A stretch of 64,000 bases of DNA from Pseudomonas sp. Seg1. GTDB lineage: Bacteria > Pseudomonadota > Gammaproteobacteria > Pseudomonadales > Pseudomonadaceae. Below are positions 55,536-64,000 of the stretch, one piece after another. Where the stretch lies: positions 3,505,501 to 3,569,500 of the forward strand of contig NZ_AP021903.1 in assembly GCF_018326005.1 (NCBI RefSeq). Direction: 5' to 3'. Each line of letters starts with the position of its first letter. Positions within the stretch are counted from its first letter, which is position 1. The notes beneath the pieces were generated by a model, which saw nothing but the letters and a program-made list of their open reading frames with translations, was not told where the DNA came from and searched no databases. The position numbers were made by a program, and so were the translations under genes.

Positions 55536-58474
55536 GCGGTTAGGTCTCCCAACTGGACTCGCTTAATACCGTTTTGATCAAAGACCTTGATTGCCCGGTT
55601 GGTCATCGTCAGTCGTCCGCCTCCCGGCGCCGGGCCGTTGAACTCAAGGTTGCCGGCCTTATCAAGGCGCCAACCTTGCACGCCGGGTATGTAGTTGTCC
55701 GACTGCAACGCTTGGCCGATCTTCAGCATCGTGATGCTGCCGTCCTGGATAAATGCTGAGTTCATGAACACCTGGCCGCCCTGCACCGCAAACGGCACAG
55801 ATATAGCGCCGCCGGCGATGGTGTTGACGATGGCAAAGCGATCAGCACTGACCAGGAACTGGCTCTGCAGACCGGCGCCTGTGTTTTCGATACCGAGGCC
55901 AACACCGGCGGCGACGTATTGCCCGCCAGCAGTCACCTGCATCTTCACGGACCACATCGTTGAGGCCTTGCCGTCCAGCGTGGCCACAGCCTGGCTGACC
56001 GTCTGCACTGTGGCGCTGTTCTTATTCACCTCTGCCTTTACGGTTTCGATGCTCTTGGCAGTGGCAATTCCGTCCTCAAGCCGCGCTGACTGTTCCGACC
56101 AAACCCCTACATAAACCTGATCTGAGCCGGCGAAGCCGCCAGTGTCGCCGGCGAGCGCGGGATTCACCTGCACGTAGACGCCATCAAGCTTTGACGCCTG
56201 CGCAGTCAGCTGGTCTCCCTGATGCTCGATATCCAGTGTGTTTTTAGAGACCTGTGCCGCCAGCGCATTGGCCTCCTCCAAGACCTGGCCGATGTCTTCC
56301 CAATACATAGGGTTCGGCGGAGGCGTGTTGATCGGTACCGCCTGAGAAGCCTGATACAGGCGCCGACCCACTCGCACCGTGTCGCCTTTCAGATAGGTTG
56401 ACGCAGGGTCGTACTCGAGTGCGTCGGCAATATTGTCGATCTGATCCTGAAGTCCAGGGATCTTGTCGATTTCACTGACAATATCTTGCCCCAGTTCGGT
56501 ACGGCCGACTTGTCCTGCCATCGCTGCAAGATATGCAGAAACGTCATTTGAGGTCTGTGCCGGAACGTAGAGGAACGCGCTCTTGCCATAAGCGTTTGAT
56601 GAGCGGATGAAGTAGTAATAGTTCTTCCAGAACCCCAGCCCAGTGTGCGTAAACGTCAAGCCCTGCCCAAGATATTCGGCATCAGCAGACGTTGCCGTCG
56701 GCGAGGTGCTAAAGAAGTACTCGTACGTCCCGCCATTCAAGCCGTTTTGCGAGTTACTCGGGATCAGCACGATGTTGTCGATAGACGACTGCACCACGCA
56801 GCTTTCCGGGATCGGAGGGCCATTGATGCTGACGGTGATCGTCACCTCACCCGATCGCGCCATTGGCCCGACAGCCGCCACGTTCATCGTGTAATTGCCA
56901 GACGGCAGGCCATTGATGGCGATCTCCGTCGAGGTGGCCGGCACGTTGTGCGACTGAATCGCTGTCGTGCCCTGGCGCACGATTACGATGTATTCCTTCA
57001 CGATGCCGCTAGGCGGCAGCCAGGACAGGACACCCTGATTTACCTCGGCGGTGGTGTCCTGTGTCCACGTGAGATTGGTAGGGCTGCCAAGCCCGCCGGA
57101 AGGCAGGTTGATAAACCCGATAGGGTTATATGGCTGCCCCACCGCATCATCAAAGATTGCCGGCTCGTATTGCTTGACCTGGACGGTGCAGCCTTCGCTA
57201 TCGCCCATAGACCAGTCCGAAACGATGAACTCGCCCAGGATGTTCAGCGACGGCAGGTTGACCCGCACAACGCGGCCCGGACGGCAGTTATAGCCGGCAA
57301 AGTTCATCGGAATGCTGATCGCACCACCCGCACGGCGCCGGCGCAGCTCCATGTTCGCCAGCCGCTGGGCCTGATAGGGGTCAGTGACATAGGAGTAGGT
57401 CAGCGTTTCCGCTGCCTCGCCACCGTCTTCGACAATCCATTCGGCAACACTGACCTCGGGGTAATCGGTCTCTGTCCACGATTGGGACGGGTCAATGAAC
57501 GTACCTCGAACGGTGTTGATTGCCGAGTCGTTGGTCGGCTCGGTGCTGCCGGTGACGGTGCCGATCACCATGTCTTCAGTGATTTCGAAGTCGTACGGCC
57601 CGTAGTAGGCGCCGGCCTGGAACATCCAGCGACCACCAACTCGGATCAGGTGGCCACCAGCAGCGGCCTCGAGCTTCTGCAAGACGCCAGTGCGCTGCTC
57701 GTCTGCACCGATCACGCAACCGCTGCGGTAGCGCTGGCTGGTAGAGCCGTCCGCATTGGTGACGGCCTCGTCGCAGACGTTCGCACCACTCGCGAAAGTT
57801 TCGAAAACGATTTCGTCGTCAGGCACACCGCAGCGGGCGCGGAGATACCACAGCAGATGCAGCGCAGTGTTTGCGCTGTAGCCCGCCGTGTTGCTACGCG
57901 GGTCGTAAATATCGTTGCGACCGCGCACGACGAAACGAGTGTCGGGGATGCCGGACGGGAATTTTTCGGCGCTGTAAAAAAGAGAGATGCGGACAAAGGA
58001 CAAACCACGACCGATCTGTGAGTCCTTCCAGTCCGGACAGTTGGCCTTGAGGAATGCATTCACCTGAGTCGGATCGACGACCAGCTCGTAGGTGGCATAG
58101 GCGCCGAACGAGCCGATTTCTTCCTCGCCGAGGTAGATGTTTTCGAGGGCATCGATCGCCCCTTCGCAAAGCACGTACACCAGGTGCAGCCATTCGCCCT
58201 CCCCCTGAGCGCCAGCCTGCTCCTGCGCCCACACAAGCACGCCACCAGTGGAAACGCGTCCAAGGATGTAGCGCACCGGTGCCTTTGATGAGCGCACGGT
58301 CTGCGCCGACGGCTCGTTGTCGCGCAACGGCGACTTGGTGTTGAGCTTTTCCTGCTGCTCAGACGCATAGAAGGCCAGTGCTGCACCGGCAACGGCGCCC
58401 CACGGCCCGCCTTGGGCAAAACCAACAACCGCACCGACAACAACCGAGGCAAGTTTTCTGACGCCGCCGCTCAT
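55532..58474 (-). CDS. Phage tail tip / host specificity protein J
   Basis: A 980-residue protein. The N-terminal part is a short hydrophobic glycine-rich stretch (SVVVGAVVGFAQGGPWGAVAG), followed by the tail-hub domain with a conserved block (SSKAPVRYILGRVSTGGVLV), then a fibronectin type III-like region at about 470-560 and a helical C-terminal part (LEEANALAAQVSKNTLDIEH) ending with a tip-like domain. This is the central tail fibre/hub of siphoviruses and decides host range. It overlaps the DUF6950-like gene by 4 bp, as in lambda-type modules. The start is the ATG at 58474. Confidence 0.88.
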   Translation of the reverse strand: MSGGVRKLASVVVGAVVGFAQGGPWGAVAGAALAFYASEQQEKLNTKSPLRDNEPSAQTVRSSKAPVRYILGRVSTGGVLVWAQEQAGAQGEGEWLHLVYVLCEGAIDALENIYLGEEEIGSFGAYATYELVVDPTQVNAFLKANCPDWKDSQIGRGLSFVRISLFYSAEKFPSGIPDTRFVVRGRNDIYDPRSNTAGYSANTALHLLWYLRARCGVPDDEIVFETFASGANVCDEAVTNADGSTSQRYRSGCVIGADEQRTGVLQKLEAAAGGHLIRVGGRWMFQAGAYYGPYDFEITEDMVIGTVTGSTEPTNDSAINTVRGTFIDPSQSWTETDYPEVSVAEWIVEDGGEAAETLTYSYVTDPYQAQRLANMELRRRRAGGAISIPMNFAGYNCRPGRVVRVNLPSLNILGEFIVSDWSMGDSEGCTVQVKQYEPAIFDDAVGQPYNPIGFINLPSGGLGSPTNLTWTQDTTAEVNQGVLSWLPPSGIVKEYIVIVRQGTTAIQSHNVPATSTEIAINGLPSGNYTMNVAAVGPMARSGEVTITVSINGPPIPESCVVQSSIDNIVLIPSNSQNGLNGGTYEYFFSTSPTATSADAEYLGQGLTFTHTGLGFWKNYYYFIRSSNAYGKSAFLYVPAQTSNDVSAYLAAMAGQVGRTELGQDIVSEIDKIPGLQDQIDNIADALEYDPASTYLKGDTVRVGRRLYQASQAVPINTPPPNPMYWEDIGQVLEEANALAAQVSKNTLDIEHQGDQLTAQASKLDGVYVQVNPALAGDTGGFAGSDQVYVGVWSEQSARLEDGIATAKSIETVKAEVNKNSATVQTVSQAVATLDGKASTMWSVKMQVTAGGQYVAAGVGLGIENTGAGLQSQFLVSADRFAIVNTIAGGAISVPFAVQGGQVFMNSAFIQDGSITMLKIGQALQSDNYIPGVQGWRLDKAGNLEFNGPAPGGGRLTMTNRAIKVFDQNGIKRVQLGDLTA

Positions 58475-58869
58475 TCAACCCTCCACGCGGCCAGTGGCTC
58501 GCATACGACACGGGCTACGCCGTCATCGGTTGTTGCCCAATAATCGCCAGCCCAGAAAACAGCCATGCTTCGGCCGCCAGGCGCGTCGTACAGCACGACG
58601 TCGCCGCGCTGTATGAAGCCCAGCGGCACCCTGGCGAAGTGGGCATCCCAAGCGGCCTCAAGGCTGCCGTGCTGTTTCTTCAGCTGCCGCTTCGCACCGG
58701 TTTCCGTCGTGTACTTACCGCGGTAGTTCTCCGCCGGGTCGACACCACAAACCGAGGCTGTGCAGTCGGCAGCGAACAGGCAGCAGTCAAATTCACCCCA
58801 TGAAAAAGGCCGCTCTTGGGCGGCCTTGATCGTTTCGTTCAGACGGGTTGTCCAGTCTCGGTAGCGCAT
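58471..58869 (-). CDS. Phage tail protein, DUF6950/NlpC-P60-like
   Basis: A 132-residue protein starting at ATG 58869. It carries a cysteine-rich catalytic-like start (SWGEFDCCLFAADC), where the first Cys fits NlpC/P60-type cysteine peptidases, and a histidine-like later part (RGDVVLYDAPGGRSMAVFW). The gene sits between the DUF2163-like gene and J, the location of lambda protein K, which is thought to cut peptidoglycan during tail entry. Whether this copy is catalytically active is not certain. Confidence 0.78.
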   Translation of the reverse strand: MRYRDWTTRLNETIKAAQERPFSWGEFDCCLFAADCTASVCGVDPAENYRGKYTTETGAKRQLKKQHGSLEAAWDAHFARVPLGFIQRGDVVLYDAPGGRSMAVFWAGDYWATTDDGVARVVCEPLAAWRVE

Positions 58870-58871
58870 GG

Positions 58872-59474
58872 CTAGCTTCCATAGGTGAATGTTGGTGCGT
58901 CCTTCTTCGAGCCCCAGTAAATGGGCCACTCGGACATCTGGGCGATGGCGTAGAAGAACCGGTCGCCCTGATGGCGCGCGCGGTGGTTTTCATCGGTGAA
59001 TCGTTCGGTGCCGGTACGGCTCCACTCGGCCATACGATCGATGACCGGGACAGTGATGCTGTTGCCGTCCTCGCCATTGCCAGCGAACGAGAACTTCGCC
59101 GCGTCCATGCGACCAGAGAAAAGAATGTCCGCCGCGTAGTTGCCGGCCTCGTCGAACACGATGAACAACACTTTCGCCATTCGACCGCGACAGCCGCGCA
59201 CGTTGGTCTCGGACAAGATGTAGGCATCCAAGCCGCTGAGCGTTAGCTCAACCGACATCGGCGAGCCAGAGTTGTCGCTTTCCTGCGACTGGCTCACTTG
59301 GCCGAAATTGCCCACACCCAGATAAGTGATGCCGTCGACGACCAAGTCTCCGGTACCGGTGTGCGCGAAGACCATGCCGTCGACGAAGTCGAGCTGCACG
59401 GCATAGACCGGCATGAACCGCCCGGTGGCTATGATGTTCACCACGCTTTGGCTGAACGGAAATGCTGAGGGCAT
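58872..59474 (-). CDS. Phage minor tail protein, DUF2163-like
   Basis: A 200-residue protein. It opens with FPFSQSVVNIIATGRFMPVY and continues with VDGITYLGVGNFGQVSQSQE, SVELTLSGLD and DGNSITVPVIDRMAEWSRTG, which follow the DUF2163 family of tail proteins. They form part of the distal tail. It overlaps the preceding gene by 1 bp and the next gene starts 3 bp beyond its end, as in a compact tail operon. Confidence 0.8.
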   Translation of the reverse strand: MPSAFPFSQSVVNIIATGRFMPVYAVQLDFVDGMVFAHTGTGDLVVDGITYLGVGNFGQVSQSQESDNSGSPMSVELTLSGLDAYILSETNVRGCRGRMAKVLFIVFDEAGNYAADILFSGRMDAAKFSFAGNGEDGNSITVPVIDRMAEWSRTGTERFTDENHRARHQGDRFFYAIAQMSEWPIYWGSKKDAPTFTYGS

Positions 59475-60058
59475 CAGAAAGCCTCCCTGAATTGGTATGA
59501 GCCGTTGGAAACGACCGGCTTGATCGACATGGCCCAGGTATCGGAAGTCATGCGCATTTCCGAGTACGGATTGAGGTACTCGACAGCGGTGCCGGCCGTG
59601 AGCGTCTTGCGGATGCGCTTGTTGAGCGACACCGTCACCCTCCCCTGCGCATTCGCCGATGCCGGATCGGTAACCTCAAACATCTCGCCCGCGATGGTGA
59701 TGTAGTCGCCGGCTGTGAACACAGCAGCATTCGCCGGGGCGCCGCCGATGACCATCGATCGCGCCTGCGCGTTGCCGGTGACCACGGATAGAGCGCCGAC
59801 ATTGTTGGTACGACGGCGAGTAAACGCCGGCAGGTTGAACGTTCCAAACATTCCATCAAGGCGCCCAAGAAACGACGACAGCTCGCGCTCTTGGGCCCTG
59901 CTCAACACGCCAAAGGTCACCGTGCATTGCCAGTAGGCGCCCGGGTAGCCCACGATCTGTTGGGCATTTGAGAGCGTCGAGGTGAACGCCCTATTGTTAT
60001 TGACGATGCCCCACGTCATTTCTGACGGGCACAGCGAAGCCGGCCACGTGAGAGCCAT
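59474..60058 (-). CDS. Phage minor tail protein
   Basis: A 194-residue protein with the sequence WPASLCPSEMTWGIVNNNRA at the start and a strand-rich body (NLPAFTRRRTNNVGALSVVT). A C-terminal part with EYLNPYSEMRMTSDTWAMSI fits a distal-tail protein of the D3112/B3-like type. It follows the tape measure by 18 bp. Its exact family is not certain, but the position is that of lambda M or a distal-tail protein. Confidence 0.75.
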   Translation of the reverse strand: MALTWPASLCPSEMTWGIVNNNRAFTSTLSNAQQIVGYPGAYWQCTVTFGVLSRAQERELSSFLGRLDGMFGTFNLPAFTRRRTNNVGALSVVTGNAQARSMVIGGAPANAAVFTAGDYITIAGEMFEVTDPASANAQGRVTVSLNKRIRKTLTAGTAVEYLNPYSEMRMTSDTWAMSIKPVVSNGSYQFREAF

Positions 60059-60076
60059 GTAGTACTCCTTAAAGGC

Positions 60077-63000
60077 TTAGCGCCGCGCGATCAGCTGGCG
60101 GATGGTTCCGTTCTGTTTCAAGTCGCGGACGACCAGCTCATAGCCACCTTTCGCACCCTGCATCGCTGCCTCCTTGACCATGCTGATGGTTGCGTCGTCA
60201 GGCGTTCCTTGAAAGCTGAAGTGTTGCTCGATGACAGGACCGGCACCGGAGGTTGAAGAAGCCGGCGCAGCGTTGGAGGCTTTAGCGCCCGAGGTTGAAC
60301 CGACGAAACCGCCGTCTGCGTATCCTTTAGTGGATGCGTTCATGCGCTCGAGGAATTCCCGGGCACCAGGTTGCGCGACCACGTCCTTTCGGACTACGAA
60401 CTCGCCGCCGTGCACCACGCCCTTCGGCTCGTACTTCCCACCGTCGCCGGTGTAGCCGCCATCGGAGAAGCCGAACTTCGAGGTGTACCCTGCCGCCGAC
60501 GCGCCGAGGCTCGACGAGGTTGCAGCAGAAGATCCGGCAGCGAAGCCGTTACCTGCCGCCGACGCACCCGCCCCCGCAAAATCACTGAACAGCGATCCGA
60601 AAATACCCACCGCAGCCTGGCGGATTTGAATCCGGATCAGGTCCGCGATGATCCCGTCGGCCAAATCCTTGAAGGAAAGCTTCCCGGTTTTCACGAACTG
60701 GATGATGCCGTCTTCCATGTTGCTGAAGGCGTTGGTGAACAGCGTTCGGGTCTGGCCAGCCACATCGGCGGCCTGATCGGCGTAGTTTTGAAAGGCCGAT
60801 CGCGCCCCGTTTGTCCAATCGCCCTGGGCGGCGTCGATCTTCCTGAATCCATCTTCCATGGCGGCCACCTGCTTCGGCAGGTATTCGTTGGTCAGGTCGA
60901 TCTGAGCCTGCAGGTCTTGGCGCTGCTTCTCTGTTGTTGCGTTGGCCAGTTCGGTGCGCAACTGAAGGATGCGATCGTTTGTTTGCTGCTCAAGCTGGAC
61001 ACGTTGTTCGAGTCGAGCGGCCTCCTTATCTCCCATGCCGACAGCGCCGGCCTCAAGGTCGTACTGCGTGCGCTGGGTGGAAAGCTGCTTTTCCAGCTGC
61101 GCCCGGTACTGCTCGGCCTGGGTCAGACCTTGCGCACCCTTGATCGCTGCGGCGTAGTTGATCGAAACCTGCGCCAGCGCCTCGTTGTATTCGTCCTGGG
61201 TGATCTTCCCTTTAGACAGCAGCAGGGACAACTGACCTTGTTTCTCAACGTAGTCCTGAAGCGCGAACTTCGCAGGTTGGGCGGCCTTGTAGAGCTCATC
61301 GAAAGCCGTTTTTGCTGCGCTGATCTTCGATGTATCGCTTTTGCCTTTCGGCGCCTTGTTCGGAGTTACGCCTGAGGTTATCCGGTCCATTGCCTCCTGT
61401 GCTTGCTGCTCCGGTGTTTTACGAGGCTTGACTGGCTCGGTCTTCCCGTTGGTCAGCAGGCCATAACCGGCAAGATTCTGCTGTTCCTGAGGCTTTGTGA
61501 TAAGGGCAGCATAAGAGGCAGCAGCAACTTTTTCGAGAGCTGTGATCTGTCTCTTGGCGCTTTCCTCTGCAGACTTCGCAGCCTCAAGGTCGGCCTTCTT
61601 TTTCGCTGCGACAACATCCTCAGCAGCCTGTATCGCAGCATAAGATGCCGTGATTTGGGACCGGAGGCTTTCCATCTCCACCTTGTTACGGTCCTTCACC
61701 GCCTGCTCGTACTTCTTCAACAGGTCGGTTTGCTCACCGGTCAGGCGTGCATATTGAATCTGCTGCGCAGTGAACCCGGCCTTTGCCGCGCTGTAAGCCG
61801 CCTCCTGCGCCGCATTTGCACCAATGAGGTCGCGAGTCTGCGTGAGCTGGGAAATGTATTTTTCCCAGGCCTGAGAGCCGCCGGACACTGCTGTAACGGA
61901 AGCGCCATGAGCACCAGCGAGATTTTTCGTAGAAGCAGATGCGCCATCTGATGCCTGCTGGCTTCGCGCGAGCAACTCACCATATCGGGCCGCGTCCTCG
62001 CTACTCGACGAATATGTATTGGCCAATCCAATGAGCGACGTTTTGTACTCATTGGTGATCTGGGTATTCGAAGACAGCCACCGGGTTAGCGATCCAAGAC
62101 TTTGCTGCCCGGATTGCACCTGTGAAAAGAACTTTTCGAACTCTTCTCTAGTAGAACCGGCAAACTGCCCTGAGTAGATCAAGGCCTGAGTGGCTTTGTC
62201 TCGGTATTGTTCAAGAGCCTTTGCAGCAGAATCCGTCTCTTCTTTTTGTTTGGCCATCCAGTTCGATGACTGGTATTGGCGCTGCTCATCGTTGAGAGCC
62301 TTAAACTTTGCGATCGAATCGTCAATTGTCAGGTTCTGATCGATCAACGCTTGGGTTGCTGACTTGCTGCTGGTAGCGAAATAGAGAGCGGTACCAGCAA
62401 GAAGCGCCAAGGCAGTAGTAATTGCACCAATTGGGCCGCCGGCAAGGCCTAGCAAGCCTGCAGACAGCCTCGATCCCGCCCCTTGAGAGGCATTGAGACG
62501 TAACTGCGCCGCGTTCTGCTGATTGGTTGCAATGGTGTCAGCCTCTCTTGATGCAGACAGGCGCGCATTTCCGGCAGTTACTTGGCTTTGAGCAATTGCT
62601 TCTCTACCCAGAGTTTGATTCAGCGCTGTTTGGGCCTGCGCTTGCTGAATGGTTACCGCTGCTTCTGCCCTACGAATTTCGGCAAGCCGAGCAAGCGATT
62701 GCTGCCTTCCGACGTCTGTAATTTGCGATTTAAGGCGCTGCGTCTCGAGAGCTCTATCTGCCGCAAGTTGCTGCTGTACGCTCTGCAGTTGCGCCACAGA
62801 GTTCGCTTGCATTGACCTCGTAGCTGCTACCTCCACAAGCGCTCGTTGAGAAGCAGCAAGTGCCGCAGCTTCGTCAGTGACCGCCTTCCGCGTTGTTTGT
62901 GCCGCAGCAGCAGTTGAGACCACCTCCGCCTGTCTTTCTGCGACTATTTGAGCTTGGGTGGCGGTGATCGAGTCATATCGTGCTTTGGCTGATGCAGCCA

Positions 63001-63976
63001 GCGATATGACCAAGCCGGTTCCGGTCTTGGCTGCGTATGCGCCAGTAATAGCGATAAGAGCATCAATGTTTGACACCAATCCTTGAAAGCCTTGCACGCC
63101 GACACTAGCAATGCTCGACAACGAGGACGAAAGCGTTTTGATGTTTCCGATGATCTCGGGAGAGGCAAAAGCCTCGCCGAGGGCTTTCACTGAATCGATT
63201 GCTGGTTGTGTGTTGACTTGTCCGATCGCGGCTAAAAAGTTGTTTTTCAGCACCTGAGCTGCACGCTCAAACAAAGGCGGCATGGTTTCCACTTCTTTGT
63301 TCAGCGAAGTAAGGGATCGCAGCAAGGCGTTCATGACAATTTCAGAAGTGATTTTACCCTCGGCGGCCATGGCTCGGATCTGGCCGTTGGTAACTCCCAG
63401 GTATTCGGACAACGCGCGCGTGATGCGTGGGGCTTGCTCCATGACGCTGTTGAGCTCCTCACCGCGCAGCACACCTGAAGCCATTGCCTGCGAGAGCTGT
63501 ATGCTTGCGGAGGTCGCCTCCTGCTGGGTTGCGCTCGATACCAAAAAAGCCTTGTTTACAGCATCGGTGGCTTTCAGGAGTTGCTCTTGCGAAAAGCCCG
63601 CCCCCCGAGTGGCGTTAGACATGCGTGTGAACAAGGTAACCGTGCTCTCAAGACTCGATCCGGTGGAGTTGGCCATAGCCTTGAGAGTTTCAAACGTTCT
63701 GGATGCCTCTGCAGTAGAGCTGCTCACAAGGTTGATCTGGCCGGCCATTGTTTTGAAACGATCCGTCATTTCCAGCAGCCCACTTGCGAGACGCCCAACC
63801 CCAAGCCCTGCCAAAACCCCTGCCGCTGCCCGCGCAGCATTGCCCAGGCCATTTACACTTACCGTAGCCTGACCTCCTGCACTCTGGAGGCCATTCAGGC
63901 TATTCCTCAGGTCATCAACCTGTTGGCGCGCATTCCGCGAGTCAATGATTATCGCGAGTCGTGATTCTTGCGCCAT
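60077..63976 (-). CDS. Phage tail tape measure protein
   Basis: A 1299-residue protein, long, helical and Gln/Ala-rich, with a lambda-type tape-measure N-terminal domain (LVSSSTAEASRTFETLKAMA, VTLFTRMSNATRGAGFSQEQ). Hydrophobic segments sit near residue 510-540 (GLLGLAGGPIGAITTALALL), a coiled-coil region follows, and the C-terminus is a small conserved domain. Tape measure proteins set tail length: 1299 residues suggest a siphovirus tail of roughly 190 nm (about 0.15 nm per residue). The start is at ATG 63976 with GGAGAAAGCT upstream. The tail chaperone and head genes should follow beyond the window. Confidence 0.92.
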   Translation of the reverse strand: MAQESRLAIIIDSRNARQQVDDLRNSLNGLQSAGGQATVSVNGLGNAARAAAGVLAGLGVGRLASGLLEMTDRFKTMAGQINLVSSSTAEASRTFETLKAMANSTGSSLESTVTLFTRMSNATRGAGFSQEQLLKATDAVNKAFLVSSATQQEATSASIQLSQAMASGVLRGEELNSVMEQAPRITRALSEYLGVTNGQIRAMAAEGKITSEIVMNALLRSLTSLNKEVETMPPLFERAAQVLKNNFLAAIGQVNTQPAIDSVKALGEAFASPEIIGNIKTLSSSLSSIASVGVQGFQGLVSNIDALIAITGAYAAKTGTGLVISLAASAKARYDSITATQAQIVAERQAEVVSTAAAAQTTRKAVTDEAAALAASQRALVEVAATRSMQANSVAQLQSVQQQLAADRALETQRLKSQITDVGRQQSLARLAEIRRAEAAVTIQQAQAQTALNQTLGREAIAQSQVTAGNARLSASREADTIATNQQNAAQLRLNASQGAGSRLSAGLLGLAGGPIGAITTALALLAGTALYFATSSKSATQALIDQNLTIDDSIAKFKALNDEQRQYQSSNWMAKQKEETDSAAKALEQYRDKATQALIYSGQFAGSTREEFEKFFSQVQSGQQSLGSLTRWLSSNTQITNEYKTSLIGLANTYSSSSEDAARYGELLARSQQASDGASASTKNLAGAHGASVTAVSGGSQAWEKYISQLTQTRDLIGANAAQEAAYSAAKAGFTAQQIQYARLTGEQTDLLKKYEQAVKDRNKVEMESLRSQITASYAAIQAAEDVVAAKKKADLEAAKSAEESAKRQITALEKVAAASYAALITKPQEQQNLAGYGLLTNGKTEPVKPRKTPEQQAQEAMDRITSGVTPNKAPKGKSDTSKISAAKTAFDELYKAAQPAKFALQDYVEKQGQLSLLLSKGKITQDEYNEALAQVSINYAAAIKGAQGLTQAEQYRAQLEKQLSTQRTQYDLEAGAVGMGDKEAARLEQRVQLEQQTNDRILQLRTELANATTEKQRQDLQAQIDLTNEYLPKQVAAMEDGFRKIDAAQGDWTNGARSAFQNYADQAADVAGQTRTLFTNAFSNMEDGIIQFVKTGKLSFKDLADGIIADLIRIQIRQAAVGIFGSLFSDFAGAGASAAGNGFAAGSSAATSSSLGASAAGYTSKFGFSDGGYTGDGGKYEPKGVVHGGEFVVRKDVVAQPGAREFLERMNASTKGYADGGFVGSTSGAKASNAAPASSTSGAGPVIEQHFSFQGTPDDATISMVKEAAMQGAKGGYELVVRDLKQNGTIRQLIARR

Positions 63977-64000
63977 AGCTTTCTCCAGGCGAAAAAAAAC

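Larger units (their letters stand above)
50044..64000. mobile_element. Prophage, tail/lysis end, continuing past the window
   Basis: From the tRNA scar to the right edge the genes form a siphovirus-type tail and lysis module, all on the minus strand except a two-gene LexA-controlled operon at the left end. Tape measure, minor tail proteins, DUF6950-like, J and tail-tip genes are in the order seen in lambda-like and D3112/B3-like Pseudomonas phages. Head, integrase and repressor genes are not in the window. The right end is unknown. Confidence 0.85.

Noticed and set aside
56645..58021. Open frame of 458 codons opposite protein J
   Set aside because: No start context, no family signature, Arg-rich composition; all tail genes run on the minus strand.
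60371..61375. Plus-strand frame of 334 codons inside the tape measure gene
   Set aside because: Leu/Arg/Gly-rich antisense reading of a coiled-coil region; no ribosome-binding site or family support.

Overview
The window comes from a Pseudomonas chromosome, most likely the P. fluorescens group. The evidence is high GC content, REP elements with the cores GAGCCTGCTCGCGA and GCTGGCAAGCCAGCTCCCACAG, and gene neighbourhoods I recognise from Pseudomonas (DUF934-cysI-ccoN4; tpsB-exbB2-exbD2-tonB-porin-PPIase). About 47 kb is ordinary chromosome. The rest is accessory: a tRNA-Ser followed by a small-gene region, then the tail, lysis and moron end of a prophage that runs off the right edge.

Layout. 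1-9.0 kb: the end of an outer-membrane transporter-like gene, a second envelope protein, then a MoxR/DUF58/DUF4381/VWA/VWA-TPR/BatD operon ending in a secreted HAD hydrolase. 9.1-10.7 kb: a secreted sulfatase. 10.9-16.2 kb: an MFS-spermidine synthase fusion, then a J-like membrane protein with a DUF3829 partner. 16.2-20.5 kb: a DUF3313 lipoprotein, an octahaem cytochrome c with TPRs, and a membrane protein. 20.8-25.0 kb: DUF934 and cysI divergent from an orphan ccoN with a small partner gene. 25.2-28.3 kb: a small conserved protein, an Asp/Glu racemase, a YhhY-like GNAT and a LysR-type regulator. 28.5-37.6 kb: one minus-strand operon reading phdA-like, tpsB, ExbB fused to DUF2341/LamG, ExbD, TonB, porin, coiled-coil protein, YbjN and PpiC. 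No secreted TpsA partner lies beside it. 38.4-41.5 kb: a Tat-exported PLP enzyme, a Tat-exported FAD lactone oxidase and a lipoprotein cytochrome c5, apparently one periplasmic unit. 41.7-47.1 kb: NADP-GAPDH, FUSC, a DMT exporter divergent from an Lrp regulator, a YceK lipoprotein and a YccA/BI-1 protein.

47.2-50.0 kb: tRNA-Ser(UGA), then small poorly characterised genes. These include two paralogues in opposite orientation and an amber-interrupted phage-type gene. 50.04-64 kb: prophage. Its left end is a 28-nt copy of a tRNA 3' end. Inside it lie a LexA-box operon (zinc-ribbon protein and SRAP), an 80-aa phage gene, a 28-aa membrane peptide, Rz with embedded Rz1, an endolysin, tail-tip proteins, protein J, a DUF6950-like protein, two minor tail proteins and a 1299-aa tape measure. 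Head genes, integrase and the intact tRNA would lie beyond 64 kb.

Most striking points: REP palindromes have landed inside the reading frames of two genes of the same operon without closing either frame; the TonB/ExbBD-linked TpsB operon has no exoprotein gene and carries a Phd antitoxin-transposase fusion; and the prophage boundary can be read directly from the tRNA scar. No CRISPR array was seen.
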